Source of the DNA: Kibdelosporangium philippinense
Lineage (GTDB): Bacteria; Actinomycetota; Actinomycetes; Mycobacteriales; Pseudonocardiaceae
Assembly: GCF_021390435.2 (NCBI RefSeq)
Contig: NZ_JAJVCN010000001.1
Span: forward strand, 3,968,001 to 4,032,000
Direction of reading: 5' to 3'
DNA length: 64,000 bases
The position numbers and the translations under genes are program-made. This document shows, one piece after another, positions 40,833-50,543 of the stretch (position 1 is its first letter; every line of letters starts with the position of its first letter). The notes beneath the pieces are model-generated. The model saw nothing but the letters and a program-made list of their open reading frames with translations, ran no database searches and was not told where the DNA came from.

Positions 40833-41826
40833 TCGTGGAATCGTACTCTGCCCGGACCAACCCGATGCTCGGTTCAGCCGTACGGATATCGACAGGTTCG
40901 CCCGCCCATTCCGACGGCGAGTCCCACGCGGTGAGACGCAACGAGCTGGTAAAGAGCCGATGCTCGCCGGTCAACGGATCATCGAACTCGACCGTCTTGG
41001 CCAGAAGCTGCAGCGGCCTGGTGAAGTCGTCGAGGGCCTTCTCCCGCACCTGCGGGTAGAAGTCGTCACCGAGGATCGGCACGCCCAAGCCGCTCATGTG
41101 CACCCTGAGCTGGTGCGTACGCCCGGTCGCGGGCACCAACCGATAACGCCCCAAGCCATCCCGGTGCTCGGCCAGCTCAACGTACGTCTCAGCATTCGGA
41201 TCGCCCGCAACCTCCTGTGCGACAATGACTCCACGTTCTTTGACGATCCGGCTGCGGATCGTCCTCGGCAGCTCCAGATCCCGCCGGTACGCCGCGATCG
41301 CCTCGTATTCCTTGTGCACCTTGCGATGCCGGAACATCTCCTGGTACTTGCCGCGCACGCCAGGCGTGATCACGAACATCATCAGCCCGGCCGTGACGCG
41401 GTCGAGCCGGTGTGCTGGCGAGAGTTCCGGAAGGTCCAGTTCGCGGCGCAGCCGTACCAACGCGGTTTGCTGGATGTGCTGACCACGCGGAATCGCTGCG
41501 AGAAAGTGTGGTTTGTCCACGACCAACAGGTGCTCGTCCCGGTGGACCACAGCGACTTCGAACGGCACGGTGACTTCGTCGGGAAGGTCACGGTGGAACC
41601 AGATGAACGATCCAGGAACGAACGGTGTGTCGACCCCCAGCGGGCCGTCGACGCCGAAAATCCGGTCCTCACGCAGCATCTCTTCGATGCGTTCCTGGGC
41701 AACCCTGGGTAACCGCTCGACGAGGTGTTCGAGCAGCGAACCCCATTCGCCTTCTTCCGGCATCCGGAGCCGGGCAGCGTCCAGCCCATGCCGTGGCGGA
41801 ATGGGTGATCGCAGCCGTCGTCGCAC
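40822..41826 (-). CDS. RluA-type pseudouridine synthase
   Basis: 334 residues. The catalytic Asp lies in LSPAHRLDRVTAGL. DEHLLVVDKPHFLAAIPRGQHIQQTAL and YRLVPATGRTHQLRVHMSGLGVPILGDDFY are the family's other signatures. It converts uridine to pseudouridine in an rRNA or tRNA; the target is not evident. The ~60 residues before the synthase domain (LEHLVERLPRVAQERIEEML) could be a degenerate S4-type RNA-binding region. GTG at 41826 is used. It overlaps the kinase gene and is probably co-transcribed with it. Confidence 0.87.
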   Translation of the reverse strand: MRRRLRSPIPPRHGLDAARLRMPEEGEWGSLLEHLVERLPRVAQERIEEMLREDRIFGVDGPLGVDTPFVPGSFIWFHRDLPDEVTVPFEVAVVHRDEHLLVVDKPHFLAAIPRGQHIQQTALVRLRRELDLPELSPAHRLDRVTAGLMMFVITPGVRGKYQEMFRHRKVHKEYEAIAAYRRDLELPRTIRSRIVKERGVIVAQEVAGDPNAETYVELAEHRDGLGRYRLVPATGRTHQLRVHMSGLGVPILGDDFYPQVREKALDDFTRPLQLLAKTVEFDDPLTGEHRLFTSSLRLTAWDSPSEWAGEPVDIRTAEPSIGLVRAEYDSTSAE

Positions 41827-42038
41827 GGAACAGACTGTAATCGCCGGACGATTGTCCTGTTTGACCGCCCAGCTCCGACGTTAGTCCGATTTGCCCATTC
41901 AAGACGGGCGTTCGTTTTGGAAACCCTTGTGAGACAAAGCACTTGCGCGGATGCGGAACTAGTGTATGCAATATACGGTCGGTTAAAGTAAGACTGACCC
42001 CTGGCACCGTGCCGCAGAGAACGGAGGCTCACGCCCCC

Positions 42039-43397
42039 ATGTACTCAGTCACCAACCCGGCCACGGGCGAACTGATCGAAGAGATCCCTAACTCGACCGA
42101 AGCGGAGGTGCAGGCGGCGATCGACAAGGTCAGCCGCGGGTACACCTCCTGGCGGCGCAGGTCGGTCGAGGAACGCGCGAAGATCGTGTTGCGTGCGGCG
42201 GAACTGTTCGCCGAGCGGTCCGACGACCTGGCCGCGATCATGACGCTGGAGATGGGCAAACGGATCAACGAAGGCCGCGGCGAAGTGGGCATCGTCGTGG
42301 ACATCTTCAACTACTACGGGAACAACGGACCGGCACTGCTCGCCGACGAGCCGCTGAAGATCAAGGGCGGCGACGCGGTCATCCGCAAGGAACCGATCGG
42401 CGCACTGCTCGGCGTGATGCCGTGGAACTTCCCCGCCTACCAGGTCGCCCGGTTCGTGGCGCCGAATCTGGTGCTCGGCAACACGATCCTGCTCAAGCAC
42501 GCGTCGATCTGCCCGCGCTCGGGCGCGGCGATCGAGGAGATCCTGCACGAGGCAGGCGTTCCTGAGGACGCGTACGTCAACATCTTCGCCTCGAGCAGGC
42601 AGATCCCGGCCATCCTCGCCGACCCGCGGATCCAGGGCGTGTCCCTGACCGGCAGCGAGGCGGCGGGTATCTCGGTCGCCGCCGAGGCTGGCAAGAACCT
42701 CAAGCGCTGTGTCCTGGAACTCGGCGGGTCGGACCCGCTGATCGTGCTGGACACCAACGACATGGACGAGACGGTCAAGGCCACGTCGACCGCGCGGATG
42801 CGTAACTGCGGGCAGTCCTGCAACGCGCCGAAGCGGATGATCGTGCTCTCGGAGATCTACGACGAGTTCGTCGACAAGTTCACCAAGCGCGTCGGGGACT
42901 ACTTCCAGCCAGGCGACCCCGCCGATCCGAAGACCCCATTCGGTCCGCTGGCGTCGATCTCCGCCGCCGACGAGGTCGCCGGGCAGGTCGAGAAGGCCGT
43001 CGAGCAGGGCGCGACGCTGCGCACTGGCGGCAAGCGGATCGGTCCGGGCGCGTTCCTCGAAGCGACCGTGCTGACCGACGTCACACCTGAGATGAACGCG
43101 TACTACGAGGAGATCTTCGGCCCGGTCGCGCTGATCTTCAAGGCGGGCACCGAGGAGGAGGCGATCGCGATCGCCAACGACTCACCGTTCGGCCTTGGCG
43201 CGGCGGTGTTCGGCACCGACCCGGAGCGCAACCGCCGGGTGGCCGACCAGATCGAGTCGGGCATGGTCTACCTGAACAAGTCCGGCGGCTCGCAGGCCGA
43301 TCTGCCGTTCGGCGGGATCAAGCGATCCGGGATGGGCAAGGAACTCGGTACCGCGGGTATCGAGGAGTTCATGAACAAGAAGTCCATCCGCCTTTAG
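42039..43397 (+). CDS. Aldehyde dehydrogenase, succinate-semialdehyde dehydrogenase type
   Basis: 452 residues. Superfamily motifs: VMPWNFPAYQVARFVAPNLVLGN, LLKHASICPRSG, the base Glu in LELGGSDPLIV, the catalytic Cys in RNCGQSCNAPKRM and PFGGIKRSGMGKELG at the end. The overall pattern fits the NADP-dependent succinate-semialdehyde dehydrogenase group (GabD/SSADH-like), oxidising succinate semialdehyde to succinate, but related short-chain aldehydes are possible. ATG at 42039 is chosen over an upstream frame extension because homology starts there; GGAGG is 12 bases away, a little far. It is followed by a strong hairpin with a T tract. Confidence 0.85.
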   Translation: MYSVTNPATGELIEEIPNSTEAEVQAAIDKVSRGYTSWRRRSVEERAKIVLRAAELFAERSDDLAAIMTLEMGKRINEGRGEVGIVVDIFNYYGNNGPALLADEPLKIKGGDAVIRKEPIGALLGVMPWNFPAYQVARFVAPNLVLGNTILLKHASICPRSGAAIEEILHEAGVPEDAYVNIFASSRQIPAILADPRIQGVSLTGSEAAGISVAAEAGKNLKRCVLELGGSDPLIVLDTNDMDETVKATSTARMRNCGQSCNAPKRMIVLSEIYDEFVDKFTKRVGDYFQPGDPADPKTPFGPLASISAADEVAGQVEKAVEQGATLRTGGKRIGPGAFLEATVLTDVTPEMNAYYEEIFGPVALIFKAGTEEEAIAIANDSPFGLGAAVFGTDPERNRRVADQIESGMVYLNKSGGSQADLPFGGIKRSGMGKELGTAGIEEFMNKKSIRL

Positions 43398-43401
43398 AAA
43401 G

Positions 43402-43447
43402 CTCGTGAGTGGTTATCAGGGTTCTAGCCCTGATAACCACTCACGAG
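43402..43447 (+). terminator. Hairpin terminator, CTCGTGAGTG family
   Basis: A perfect 20-bp stem (43402-43421 with 43428-43447) around the loop TTCTAG, followed by GCTTTTTC. It closes the aldehyde dehydrogenase gene and also faces the convergent protease pseudogene. Confidence 0.88.
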
Positions 43448-43453
43448 GCTTTT

Positions 43454-45250
43454 TCAGAGGGTGAGCGTCCAGGTGTCGATGGTGCCGGTGTCGATCCTGG
43501 CCACGTCCTGCACGCGCAGCTGCCAGGTGCCGTTGCGGGCTTCGCCTGACAGGTTCACGGTGTAGGTCTGGTCCACGTTGTCCGCGCTGTCGCTGCCGGA
43601 GGAGTTCTTCAGGCGGTACGCGGAGCCGTCCGGTGCGACCAGGTCGATCACCAGGTCACCACGGTAGGTGTGCCTGATGTGCACCTCGGCCGTGCTCGTG
43701 GCCGACGCGTTGCCGGTGCAGCCTGCGAACGTCACCGCACTGGTCACAGTGGACAGGTCCGGAATGGCCACATCGGTGCCGTTGGTCTGCGGAGCACACG
43801 TCTGGACCGTGCCGACGGTCCACGTGAACGACGTCGAGCCCGAGCCGCCAGCCGTGGCCGTCGCGGTGACGATCACGTTGTACGTGCCAGCAGTCGTCGG
43901 GGCGCCCGTGATCAAGCCGTTGGACGCGCCCAGCGACAGCCCGGCCGGAAGCCCAGTCGCCGACCAGGTGTACGGAGCCGTGCCGCCGGAAGCTGACAGC
44001 TGCAGGTTGACCGACGAACCAACCGTCGTGTTCTGCGTACCCGGGTTGGTCACTGACACGGTCGGCGACGGCGTGGTGTTGACGCGCAGCAGCAGGTTCG
44101 GCGTGTTGGCGCCAGGGTTGGTCACCTTGTTCGGGGTGGCCGCCGCGAGGATCGCGCTGTGCACCTCGGCCGGGGTCTTGGTCGGGTTGTCAGCGAGGTA
44201 CAGCGCCACCGCGCCAGCAACGTGCGGCGAGGCCATCGAGGTACCGCTCATCGTGGCAGAGCCCGTGTTGTTCGCGGACGCCGCCGAGATGATCGACTCG
44301 CCCGGGGCGAACATGTCGGTGCACGTGCCGAAGCTGGAGAACGACGCGCGGGCGTCGGTCCGGTTGGTCGCGGCGACGTTGATCGTCTCCCGCACGCGCT
44401 GCGGCGAGTACTGGCACGAGTCGTCGTTGAAGTTACCGGCGGCGACAACGTACGAGATGCCCTTGCCGATGGACGCGCGCACGGAGTCGTCGAGCACGCG
44501 GCTCGGCTCGTTGCGCACACCGGTGTAGAGGCTCATGTTTGCCACGGCAGGCAAACAGCGTTTGCGGTCACCCAGTCGACGCCAGCGGCCTCAGTGGAGA
44601 TCGAGCCGCCACCCTGGCAGTTGAGCACACGCACGGCCTTCAGCTTGACCGACTTGGCCGGCCCGAAGGTTGTGCCGCCGACGGTACCGGCGACGTGCGT
44701 ACCGTGGCCGTGGCAGTCCTTGCCCTGCTGGCCGTCGTTGAAAGCGTCGAAGCCGAAGGTCGCGCGGCTGCCGAAGTCCTGGTGGGTGTAGTTGATGCCA
44801 GTGTCGATGACGTACGCGGTGACGTTCGAGGCCTCGGTGGAGTAGCTGTAGCGCTGGTTGAGCGGCAGGTCGTTCTGGTCGACCCGGTCAATGCCCCCAC
44901 GACGGCGGGTTCAGCTGGTCGGTCAGCACACTGACCGTCCTGTCCTGTTCCACATAGGACACGGCCGGGTCGGCGGCCAGCTTGCGCGCCTGCGTGGCGG
45001 ACATCGTGACCGAGAAACCCTTGAGCGCGGCCTTGTACACGAACCCGACCTTGCCGCCGTACTTCGAGGCGAGCCCTCAGCCATTGTCCTTCAGGACAAC
45101 GACATAGCTGTCCTGGATCTTGTTGGGCGCGTTCTCGGCGATGATCTGCTGAGCCGCGGCGGCGTTCGTCGGTAAGACAACGGCCGCGAGCACGCTTGCT
45201 GCGGCTGCGGCCGTACCGAGAATCCTTGTGGGCATGGGTCTTAAGCGCAT
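43454..45250 (-). pseudogene. Subtilisin-like (S8) secreted protease with P-domain, frameshifted
   Basis: Reading across frames gives a signal peptide (ILGTAAAAASVLAAVVLP), an inhibitor-I9 propeptide (SYVVVLKDN ... AVSYVEQDRTV), the S8 domain with Asp (AYVIDTGINYTHQDFG), His (CHGHGTHVAGT) and Ser (MSGTSMASPHVAGAV), a putative Ig-like domain (ATGLPAGLSLGASNGLITG) and a C-terminal proprotein-convertase P-domain (VHIRHTYRGDLVIDL). Lesions: an in-frame TGA at 45077-45079 with loss of a few propeptide residues, an extra G in a run of five (44894-44898) after LNPPSWG, and a lost base near 44553 before PAVANMSLY. All triad residues survive, so decay is recent, or the shifts are sequencing errors. 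ATG at 45250 follows GGAG. Confidence 0.85.
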
Positions 45251-45514
45251 GAAAGCTCCTAGTCGCGCGCAGGGGGAACGCCAGGAACTGCCAGCCCTCG
45301 ATGGCGTTGTCCCGGCGGTCGGAGTGAGCTCTGCCGGAGAATTATTTGATCCGTGTTCGTACGGTTCTGCGGCTTTGCGCCGAATGGCGCATTCGAGCCC
45401 CAATCAGCGGCGACGGCGCTAATGGGGACTTTTTTCGCGCCTTACATGAACCCTTGTCGGTGACTTACGATCGGCGAACGCCGCCGTAACCGGTTCCACC
45501 CGAAAGAGGAGTTC

Positions 45515-47758
45515 ATGACCTCTCAGACACGCTGGAGGCGTTCCTCGGCCGTCGCTGCGACGATCGCCGCGCTCGCCCTGGTCGCGCCGTCGGCCGGGGC
45601 GACCGACGAGAGCGGGTTCGGCTCGTTCGTGACCGGGACGTACTCCGCTGGCAGCGACAACACCTGGCGCCAGTTACCCCCGGTCAGAGTCGGCCGCGAC
45701 ACCGGTGCGCCAGCCGACGCGACCGTGGTGATCGACCCGAGCCAGCTGCGCCAGCGCTACACCGGCATCGGGTTCTCCATCGACGAGACGAGCGTGTCCA
45801 ACCTCTGGAAACTCACCCCGGAGAACCGGGAAAAGGCGATCCGGCTGCTCGCCGACCCGAAATCCGGCGCGGGCTTCGACCGGTTCCGGCTGACCATCGG
45901 CAGCCCCGACCTGATTGAGCACCTGCCGTTCTGGTCGTACGACGAGCTGCCACCCGGCGAGACCGCGGACTGGGACCTCAAGCACTTCTCCATCCAGCGG
46001 GACATCGACCTGCACATGGTCGAGGCCGTGAAGATGATCCAGCGCTACAACCCGCGCGCGACCTTCATCGCCTCGGCGTGGAGCGCGCCCGCGTGGATGA
46101 AGACGAACAACAAGTTCATCGGCGAGGTCCAGCTCAAGCCGGGCAGCACGAACAGCTACTACCAGTTCGGCAAGCTGCGTGACGACGCCATCGACGTGTT
46201 CGCGCGGTACTACGTGAAGTACATCCAGGCGTATGCCAAGCAGGGCATCAAGGTTGACGCGATCACGCTACTGAACGAGCCGGGCATGGACGTGGTCTAT
46301 CCGGCGATGGACATCGACATCCTCCAGCAGCAGAAGCTGGCGCTGGCGATCAAGCGTGAGTTCCGCAAGGCCGGTTTGGACACCGGGTTGTACATGCACG
46401 ACTTCAACTTCTGGGACTGGCGCGACCCGAACAGCACGCAGACCAAGAACTACCACCGGATCTACCAGGACTCGCCGGACGGCACGATCAAGGGCAAGGA
46501 CGTCCTCGACGCGACGGACGGGCTGGCGTTCCACCCGTACTGGGGCGACCCGAAGGTGATGCGGGACGCCAACGCCGAGACCGGCAAGTCCGTGCACATG
46601 ACGGAAACGAGCGACCTGAGCCCGGCGACGGTGCTGAACTTCTTCCGTCTCAACGCGGGTTCGTACATCACGTGGGCGCAGGCGACCGACCAGGAAGGCG
46701 GAACGCTGCACTGGACTCCGGCGCGCAACAACAACATCGACTGGGCCGAGGTCGGCAGGACCACGAAGTGGCCGAACCGTCTGGTGAAAGTGGACACTAC
46801 GGCAAAGAGCTTCACTGTCCGGAACGAGCTGTACCAAATTGGACAGTTCGCCAAATACCTTGGGCCGGAGCACACTCGTGTCGAGTCGAGCACGACCGAC
46901 AACGGTGTGAGCAATGTGGTGTTCAAGGACCGCTCGGACGACTTCGTCGCGATCATCCGTAACAGCAACGCGGCCCAGTCCACTGTGCGCGTGAAGCTGG
47001 CCGACCAGTCCTTTGTGGTCAGGGTGCCCGCGAACGCCGTGGCGACTTACCGTTGGCACGGCAAGGTTCCGTCCGACCACCGCAACAACGCGCCGTCGAT
47101 CGACGCCGTTGGGGACGTGACGGTCGACCAGTTCAGCACTTCCGAGGTCCAGCTTCGCGCAACGGATCGTGACCGCCCCGACAAGCTTTCCTTCTACGCC
47201 ACGGAACTTCCGGATGGTGTCAGCCTGGACGCGGCAACCGGCAAGGTCACGCTGAAGCCGGTTGCGACCGGCCAGCAGGAGATCAGCGCCTACGTCACCG
47301 ACAGCAAGGACCGCACCGAGGTCACGTTCAAGGTCAACGTCCGCCCGAAACCCGCGCCAGTGGGCCAGAAGGTGGAAGCGGAGTCCTATTCGGCACAGAA
47401 CGGCTGGACCGAGGGCGGAGCCAACTTCGTCGAGAACAACGCGACAGCCAGTGGAGGCAAGAACATCGGCTGGACGGCGGCGGGCAACTGGCTGAGGTTC
47501 AGGATCAACGTCGCCCAGGCGGGCACGTACGACCTGGAACTCAGGTACGCGAACGGCAGCGGGTCCACCGCCGCGGATGCGCTGTCGTTCCGTAATGCCG
47601 CGGGCGACAAGCTGGCCACGTTCTCGTTGCCGGACAGCGGAGGCTGGGGCAACTGGACCTTGGCCACAGCCAAGGTGAGCCTGCCCGCGGGCGAGCAGGA
47701 GGTCACCTTGTACTGCGAGGCCGGTGGCTACAACCTCGACTACTTCCGTTTGGCCTGA
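45515..47758 (+). CDS. Secreted GH30 glycoside hydrolase with Ig-like and CBM6-like domains
   Basis: 747 residues. A signal peptide (SSAVAATIAALALVAPSAGA) leads to a GH30 catalytic (beta/alpha)8 plus beta domain: YTGIGFSIDETSV, FIASAWSAPAWMKTN, the acid/base Glu in ITLLNEPGMD and the nucleophile in VHMTETSDLS. A cadherin/Ig-like domain (residues ~525-615: APSIDAVGDVTVDQFSTSEV) and a C-terminal CBM6-like carbohydrate-binding module (VEAESYSAQNGWTEGGANF ... YNLDYFRL) follow. GH30 enzymes include beta-glucosidases, xylanases and beta-1,6-glucanases; which one is unclear. It acts outside the cell on polysaccharide. Preceded by a 264-base promoter region, divergent from the protease pseudogene, and closed by a hairpin. 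Confidence 0.88.
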   Translation: MTSQTRWRRSSAVAATIAALALVAPSAGATDESGFGSFVTGTYSAGSDNTWRQLPPVRVGRDTGAPADATVVIDPSQLRQRYTGIGFSIDETSVSNLWKLTPENREKAIRLLADPKSGAGFDRFRLTIGSPDLIEHLPFWSYDELPPGETADWDLKHFSIQRDIDLHMVEAVKMIQRYNPRATFIASAWSAPAWMKTNNKFIGEVQLKPGSTNSYYQFGKLRDDAIDVFARYYVKYIQAYAKQGIKVDAITLLNEPGMDVVYPAMDIDILQQQKLALAIKREFRKAGLDTGLYMHDFNFWDWRDPNSTQTKNYHRIYQDSPDGTIKGKDVLDATDGLAFHPYWGDPKVMRDANAETGKSVHMTETSDLSPATVLNFFRLNAGSYITWAQATDQEGGTLHWTPARNNNIDWAEVGRTTKWPNRLVKVDTTAKSFTVRNELYQIGQFAKYLGPEHTRVESSTTDNGVSNVVFKDRSDDFVAIIRNSNAAQSTVRVKLADQSFVVRVPANAVATYRWHGKVPSDHRNNAPSIDAVGDVTVDQFSTSEVQLRATDRDRPDKLSFYATELPDGVSLDAATGKVTLKPVATGQQEISAYVTDSKDRTEVTFKVNVRPKPAPVGQKVEAESYSAQNGWTEGGANFVENNATASGGKNIGWTAAGNWLRFRINVAQAGTYDLELRYANGSGSTAADALSFRNAAGDKLATFSLPDSGGWGNWTLATAKVSLPAGEQEVTLYCEAGGYNLDYFRLA

Positions 47759-47764
47759 TCAAAG

Positions 47765-47810
47765 CTCGTGAGTGGTTAGCCGTGTTAGAACACGGCTAAC
47801 CACTCACGAG
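47765..47810. terminator. Bidirectional hairpin terminator, CTCGTGAGTG family
   Basis: A perfect 22-bp stem (47765-47786 with 47789-47810) and 2-base loop, between the convergent GH30 gene and the small leftward gene. The outer 14 bases equal those of the 18864 and 43402 hairpins while the inner stem differs. Confidence 0.87.
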
Positions 47811-47815
47811 GGTCT

Positions 47816-48097
47816 TTAGAAGACGTCGTCCATGCGGGGCGGGCCGAGGGTGAGCGCGCCCGCGGGGCTCAGATCCGCCCGCAGGCGCCGCTCACCTTCG
47901 ACCAGGCGGGATCGAGCCACACCACGCACCCGTACCTCCACAATGGACCCTGGAGTCACGTCTACCGTGGCCGATTCGGCGATCCCGACCGAGTAGTTCG
48001 TTGCGACACCGCGGCAACGCCAGGCTTCGCGCCCGTCGACGACGATCACAACCTCGTCGCCAGCGAACCCGTCACCCAGCTCGACCGTCAGCGTCAT
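47816..48097 (-). CDS. Small protein of the metallopeptidase operon, unknown
   Basis: 93 residues, beta-rich (VELGDGFAGDEVVIVVDGREAWRCRGVATNYSVGIAESATVDVTPGSIVEVRVRGVARSRL), no signal peptide or membrane helix. No family was recognised; the pattern would fit a small beta-sandwich. ATG at 48097 lies seven bases after the metallopeptidase stop, with GGAGGG inside that gap region, so it is translated from the same message and may be a partner or inhibitor of that protein. This is inference from position. Confidence 0.55.
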   Translation of the reverse strand: MTLTVELGDGFAGDEVVIVVDGREAWRCRGVATNYSVGIAESATVDVTPGSIVEVRVRGVARSRLVEGERRLRADLSPAGALTLGPPRMDDVF

Positions 48098-48104
48098 GAC
48101 GCGA

Positions 48105-50294
48105 TTATCCCTCCAATGACTGGATCACGGACGGCGGTTCGTTGTTCTGCTGCGCGAGGTCGCGGATGTCCGCACGCAGCTGCTGGGCACCTTCGGTATC
48201 CCCTGCCTTGGCGTGACTGTCCGCCAAATAGGCCGCTGCTTGGTACACGGTCTTGTTGTCCAGTCCTCCTTCCCCACGTGATTCGTCGATCGCGCCGCGC
48301 AGGAAGTAGTCCGCGCGACGAAGATCCGGTTCCCGCACGATCACGTCGCCGTCCGGCTGAACGGCGGCGAACGGCCGGGCCTGGTTCATGCCAAGCGCCA
48401 GCCGGGCGTAGATGGCGCTCGGGTGCTGGCTGTATTCCTCTGCCACGGTTTCCAGCGCGTCCATGCCGTTGGACAGGTACGGCGAGTCCGTGCCGAGCAA
48501 CGTCAACGCCATCCCGGTCTGGTCGCCGAGCATCAGGTCGGCCACGATGTCGCCCTCGACCGAGTGCGGCGCGCCGACCCGGACCGTCGCCAGGTTCGAG
48601 ATGATCAGGTTGCCGTCCGGTGCCGCGTAGGTCGCCCTGATCTTGTACACGCCCGGGTCCTCGAAGATCTGCCCGACGGCGGCGTCGTAACCGACGTACG
48701 CGCTGATCGGCAACGATTCCCCGCTGCGCGGCAACACCAGCTCCGGTGTCGCGCAATGGGTCACCGGTGGCCGGTGCACGATCACGTCACCGCGAGGCCT
48801 GGAAATCACGACCTGGACAAAGCCGTACTTCGGGTGCAGCTGCTCGCGGGCGTTGACCCGCTGGCTGCGGTCGGTGGTCAGGCTGATGTCCAGCACGATC
48901 GGCATGCCGAGGATCGGCCGTTCGTGCGCGGCCTTGACTTGCAACCGAAGGCCGGTCGTGTCAGCGATGTAGTTGGCGTAGTCGTCAGCCGCTTCGAACG
49001 CCGCGCCGATGCCGAACGGGTTGCCACCCATGATGACCGCGTTACGGAAGCCGTGCCGCAGGTGCGTCAGTTCCAGGTCGTCGAACTGGAACGGGAACGC
49101 CGCCCAGAACGCGGGCTCGCCGGTCGGGCCACCACCCAACGGCACATAGAAGCGTGGATAGTTCATCCACGACAGGCTGTGCACCCGGTTGGGCATCGGC
49201 GGGTTCATGAACTGCTTGTGGAACGAGTGGAACAGGTTGAAGCAGTGCCCGAGCTCGTGCACGCACGTGTACAGCTGGGTACGCGGGTTGGTCGCGATCC
49301 GCTCGTAGAACGTCGCGCAGCCCTGCCGCTGCAGGCCCTGCTGGTCGAACATGATGCCGAGCAGTGTCGATGTCGGCGTGGTCAGCTCGTGCCGCTGGGC
49401 GTGCAGCAGCCACACCTTCCACTGCGGTGCCTCTTGCCACTGCGAGAAATGCGCCTGCATCGCGTTGTGCAGGCTCGCGTTGTTCCAGACGTGGTTGGCT
49501 GCGGTGTTGATGATGTTGCCGCCGCCGGTGTCCAGCATCTGCAGCCCGGCTTCGCCGTACGCACCGGCGGTGCTCAGTGTGCGCGTGGGCCCGCCGCTAG
49601 GTTGTGATCCGGTGTTGTAGCTGGCGAGTGGCGTCACGCCGGATTCGCAGTCCTGTTCGAGTTCGACGGTCCGGAACGCGCCCGCGGCCCACGCGCAGAT
49701 ATAGGTCGCGCCGATCGCGCCCGTCGGCGTGGACCAACGGATTGAGGCTGGTGGCGCGGGCTGGAAGATCCGGGCGCGCGGGATGGTCACCGTGGCCACG
49801 GTGAAGGTCGTCGGCCACGTCGTGCGCGCGGTGCCGACGATGGTGAGTGTCGTCGCGGTCGCGGCGACCGTGACGGCATCGACGGTCCATGACCCGAAAT
49901 AGCTGACTGTGGCGCCGGAAACGGCGTAGTAGTCGCCGCTCAGCTTGCCGAGCGGGCGGCGTCCGTCGATGTCGACGCGCAGTTCGAGCTGGAAACCGAT
50001 GGGCTGCGACCGGTAGCGACCGCTGGCGGTACGGAACGGCAGCGGGATCGGCACAGGCGGCACGATCGGTGCAGCCACGTCGAGTTCGGAGAGATCCTGC
50101 TGGCCGTCACCGTGAAAGAGTTCTTCGCCGGTGAGCACCTGTGCGGCCGCCGCGTACGGGCCGCTGGGATCGGTGGTCAGCCCGGCCGGGTTCACGGGGA
50201 CCCGAAATGCGATCTGCTCGACGTTCTCTTCCACGCCGTCAAGCTCGCGGAAACCGGGGACATGGGTCGTTGCATTCGGTTCGATTGCTGTCAT
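48105..50294 (-). CDS. Zincin-type metallopeptidase-like protein
   Basis: About 729 residues. YTCVHELGHCFNLFHSFHKQ near residue 345 carries HELGHCFNLFH, an extended HExxHxxxxxH zinc site of the metzincin kind. Flanking regions are beta-rich (LPFRTASGRYRSQPIGFQLELRV early; PILGMPIVLDISLTTDRS and EDPGVYKIRATYAAPDGNL later, Ig-like), and the C-terminus is helical (VYQAAAYLADSHAKAGDTEGAQQLR). No signal peptide is visible at ATG 50294 (MTAIEPNATTHVPGF), which is unusual for a protease in this setting; it may be cytosolic or use another secretion path. It is upstream of the 93-residue protein and downstream of the Leg1-like gene. Confidence 0.72.
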   Translation of the reverse strand: MTAIEPNATTHVPGFRELDGVEENVEQIAFRVPVNPAGLTTDPSGPYAAAAQVLTGEELFHGDGQQDLSELDVAAPIVPPVPIPLPFRTASGRYRSQPIGFQLELRVDIDGRRPLGKLSGDYYAVSGATVSYFGSWTVDAVTVAATATTLTIVGTARTTWPTTFTVATVTIPRARIFQPAPPASIRWSTPTGAIGATYICAWAAGAFRTVELEQDCESGVTPLASYNTGSQPSGGPTRTLSTAGAYGEAGLQMLDTGGGNIINTAANHVWNNASLHNAMQAHFSQWQEAPQWKVWLLHAQRHELTTPTSTLLGIMFDQQGLQRQGCATFYERIATNPRTQLYTCVHELGHCFNLFHSFHKQFMNPPMPNRVHSLSWMNYPRFYVPLGGGPTGEPAFWAAFPFQFDDLELTHLRHGFRNAVIMGGNPFGIGAAFEAADDYANYIADTTGLRLQVKAAHERPILGMPIVLDISLTTDRSQRVNAREQLHPKYGFVQVVISRPRGDVIVHRPPVTHCATPELVLPRSGESLPISAYVGYDAAVGQIFEDPGVYKIRATYAAPDGNLIISNLATVRVGAPHSVEGDIVADLMLGDQTGMALTLLGTDSPYLSNGMDALETVAEEYSQHPSAIYARLALGMNQARPFAAVQPDGDVIVREPDLRRADYFLRGAIDESRGEGGLDNKTVYQAAAYLADSHAKAGDTEGAQQLRADIRDLAQQNNEPPSVIQSLEG

Positions 50295-50543
50295 GAATAA
50301 TTCGCTCCTCGACAAACTCGCGCCTCGCGGCGAGGAGAGCATGCGACATTTCCAAGTCTCGTTCCGCACCGCCTCACGAGACTCGCGACCTGGGACAGTC
50401 TGCTCTGCGTGCGCAGGTCACACAAGGCCTGGTGCCGCTATTACCACAGAAAAGTTGTTCGCAAAGAAACGTAGATACCCAGTTCGCCAACGACAATTCA
50501 CCACATTAAGGACCACTCGGGAAAGATCGTTCCACAATATCCG

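Noticed and set aside
45484..45500. GTAACCGGTTCC upstream of the GH30 gene as a fourth KstR box
   Set aside because: The AACnnGTT core is present, but the required outer T is missing on one side, and the gene has no sterol link.
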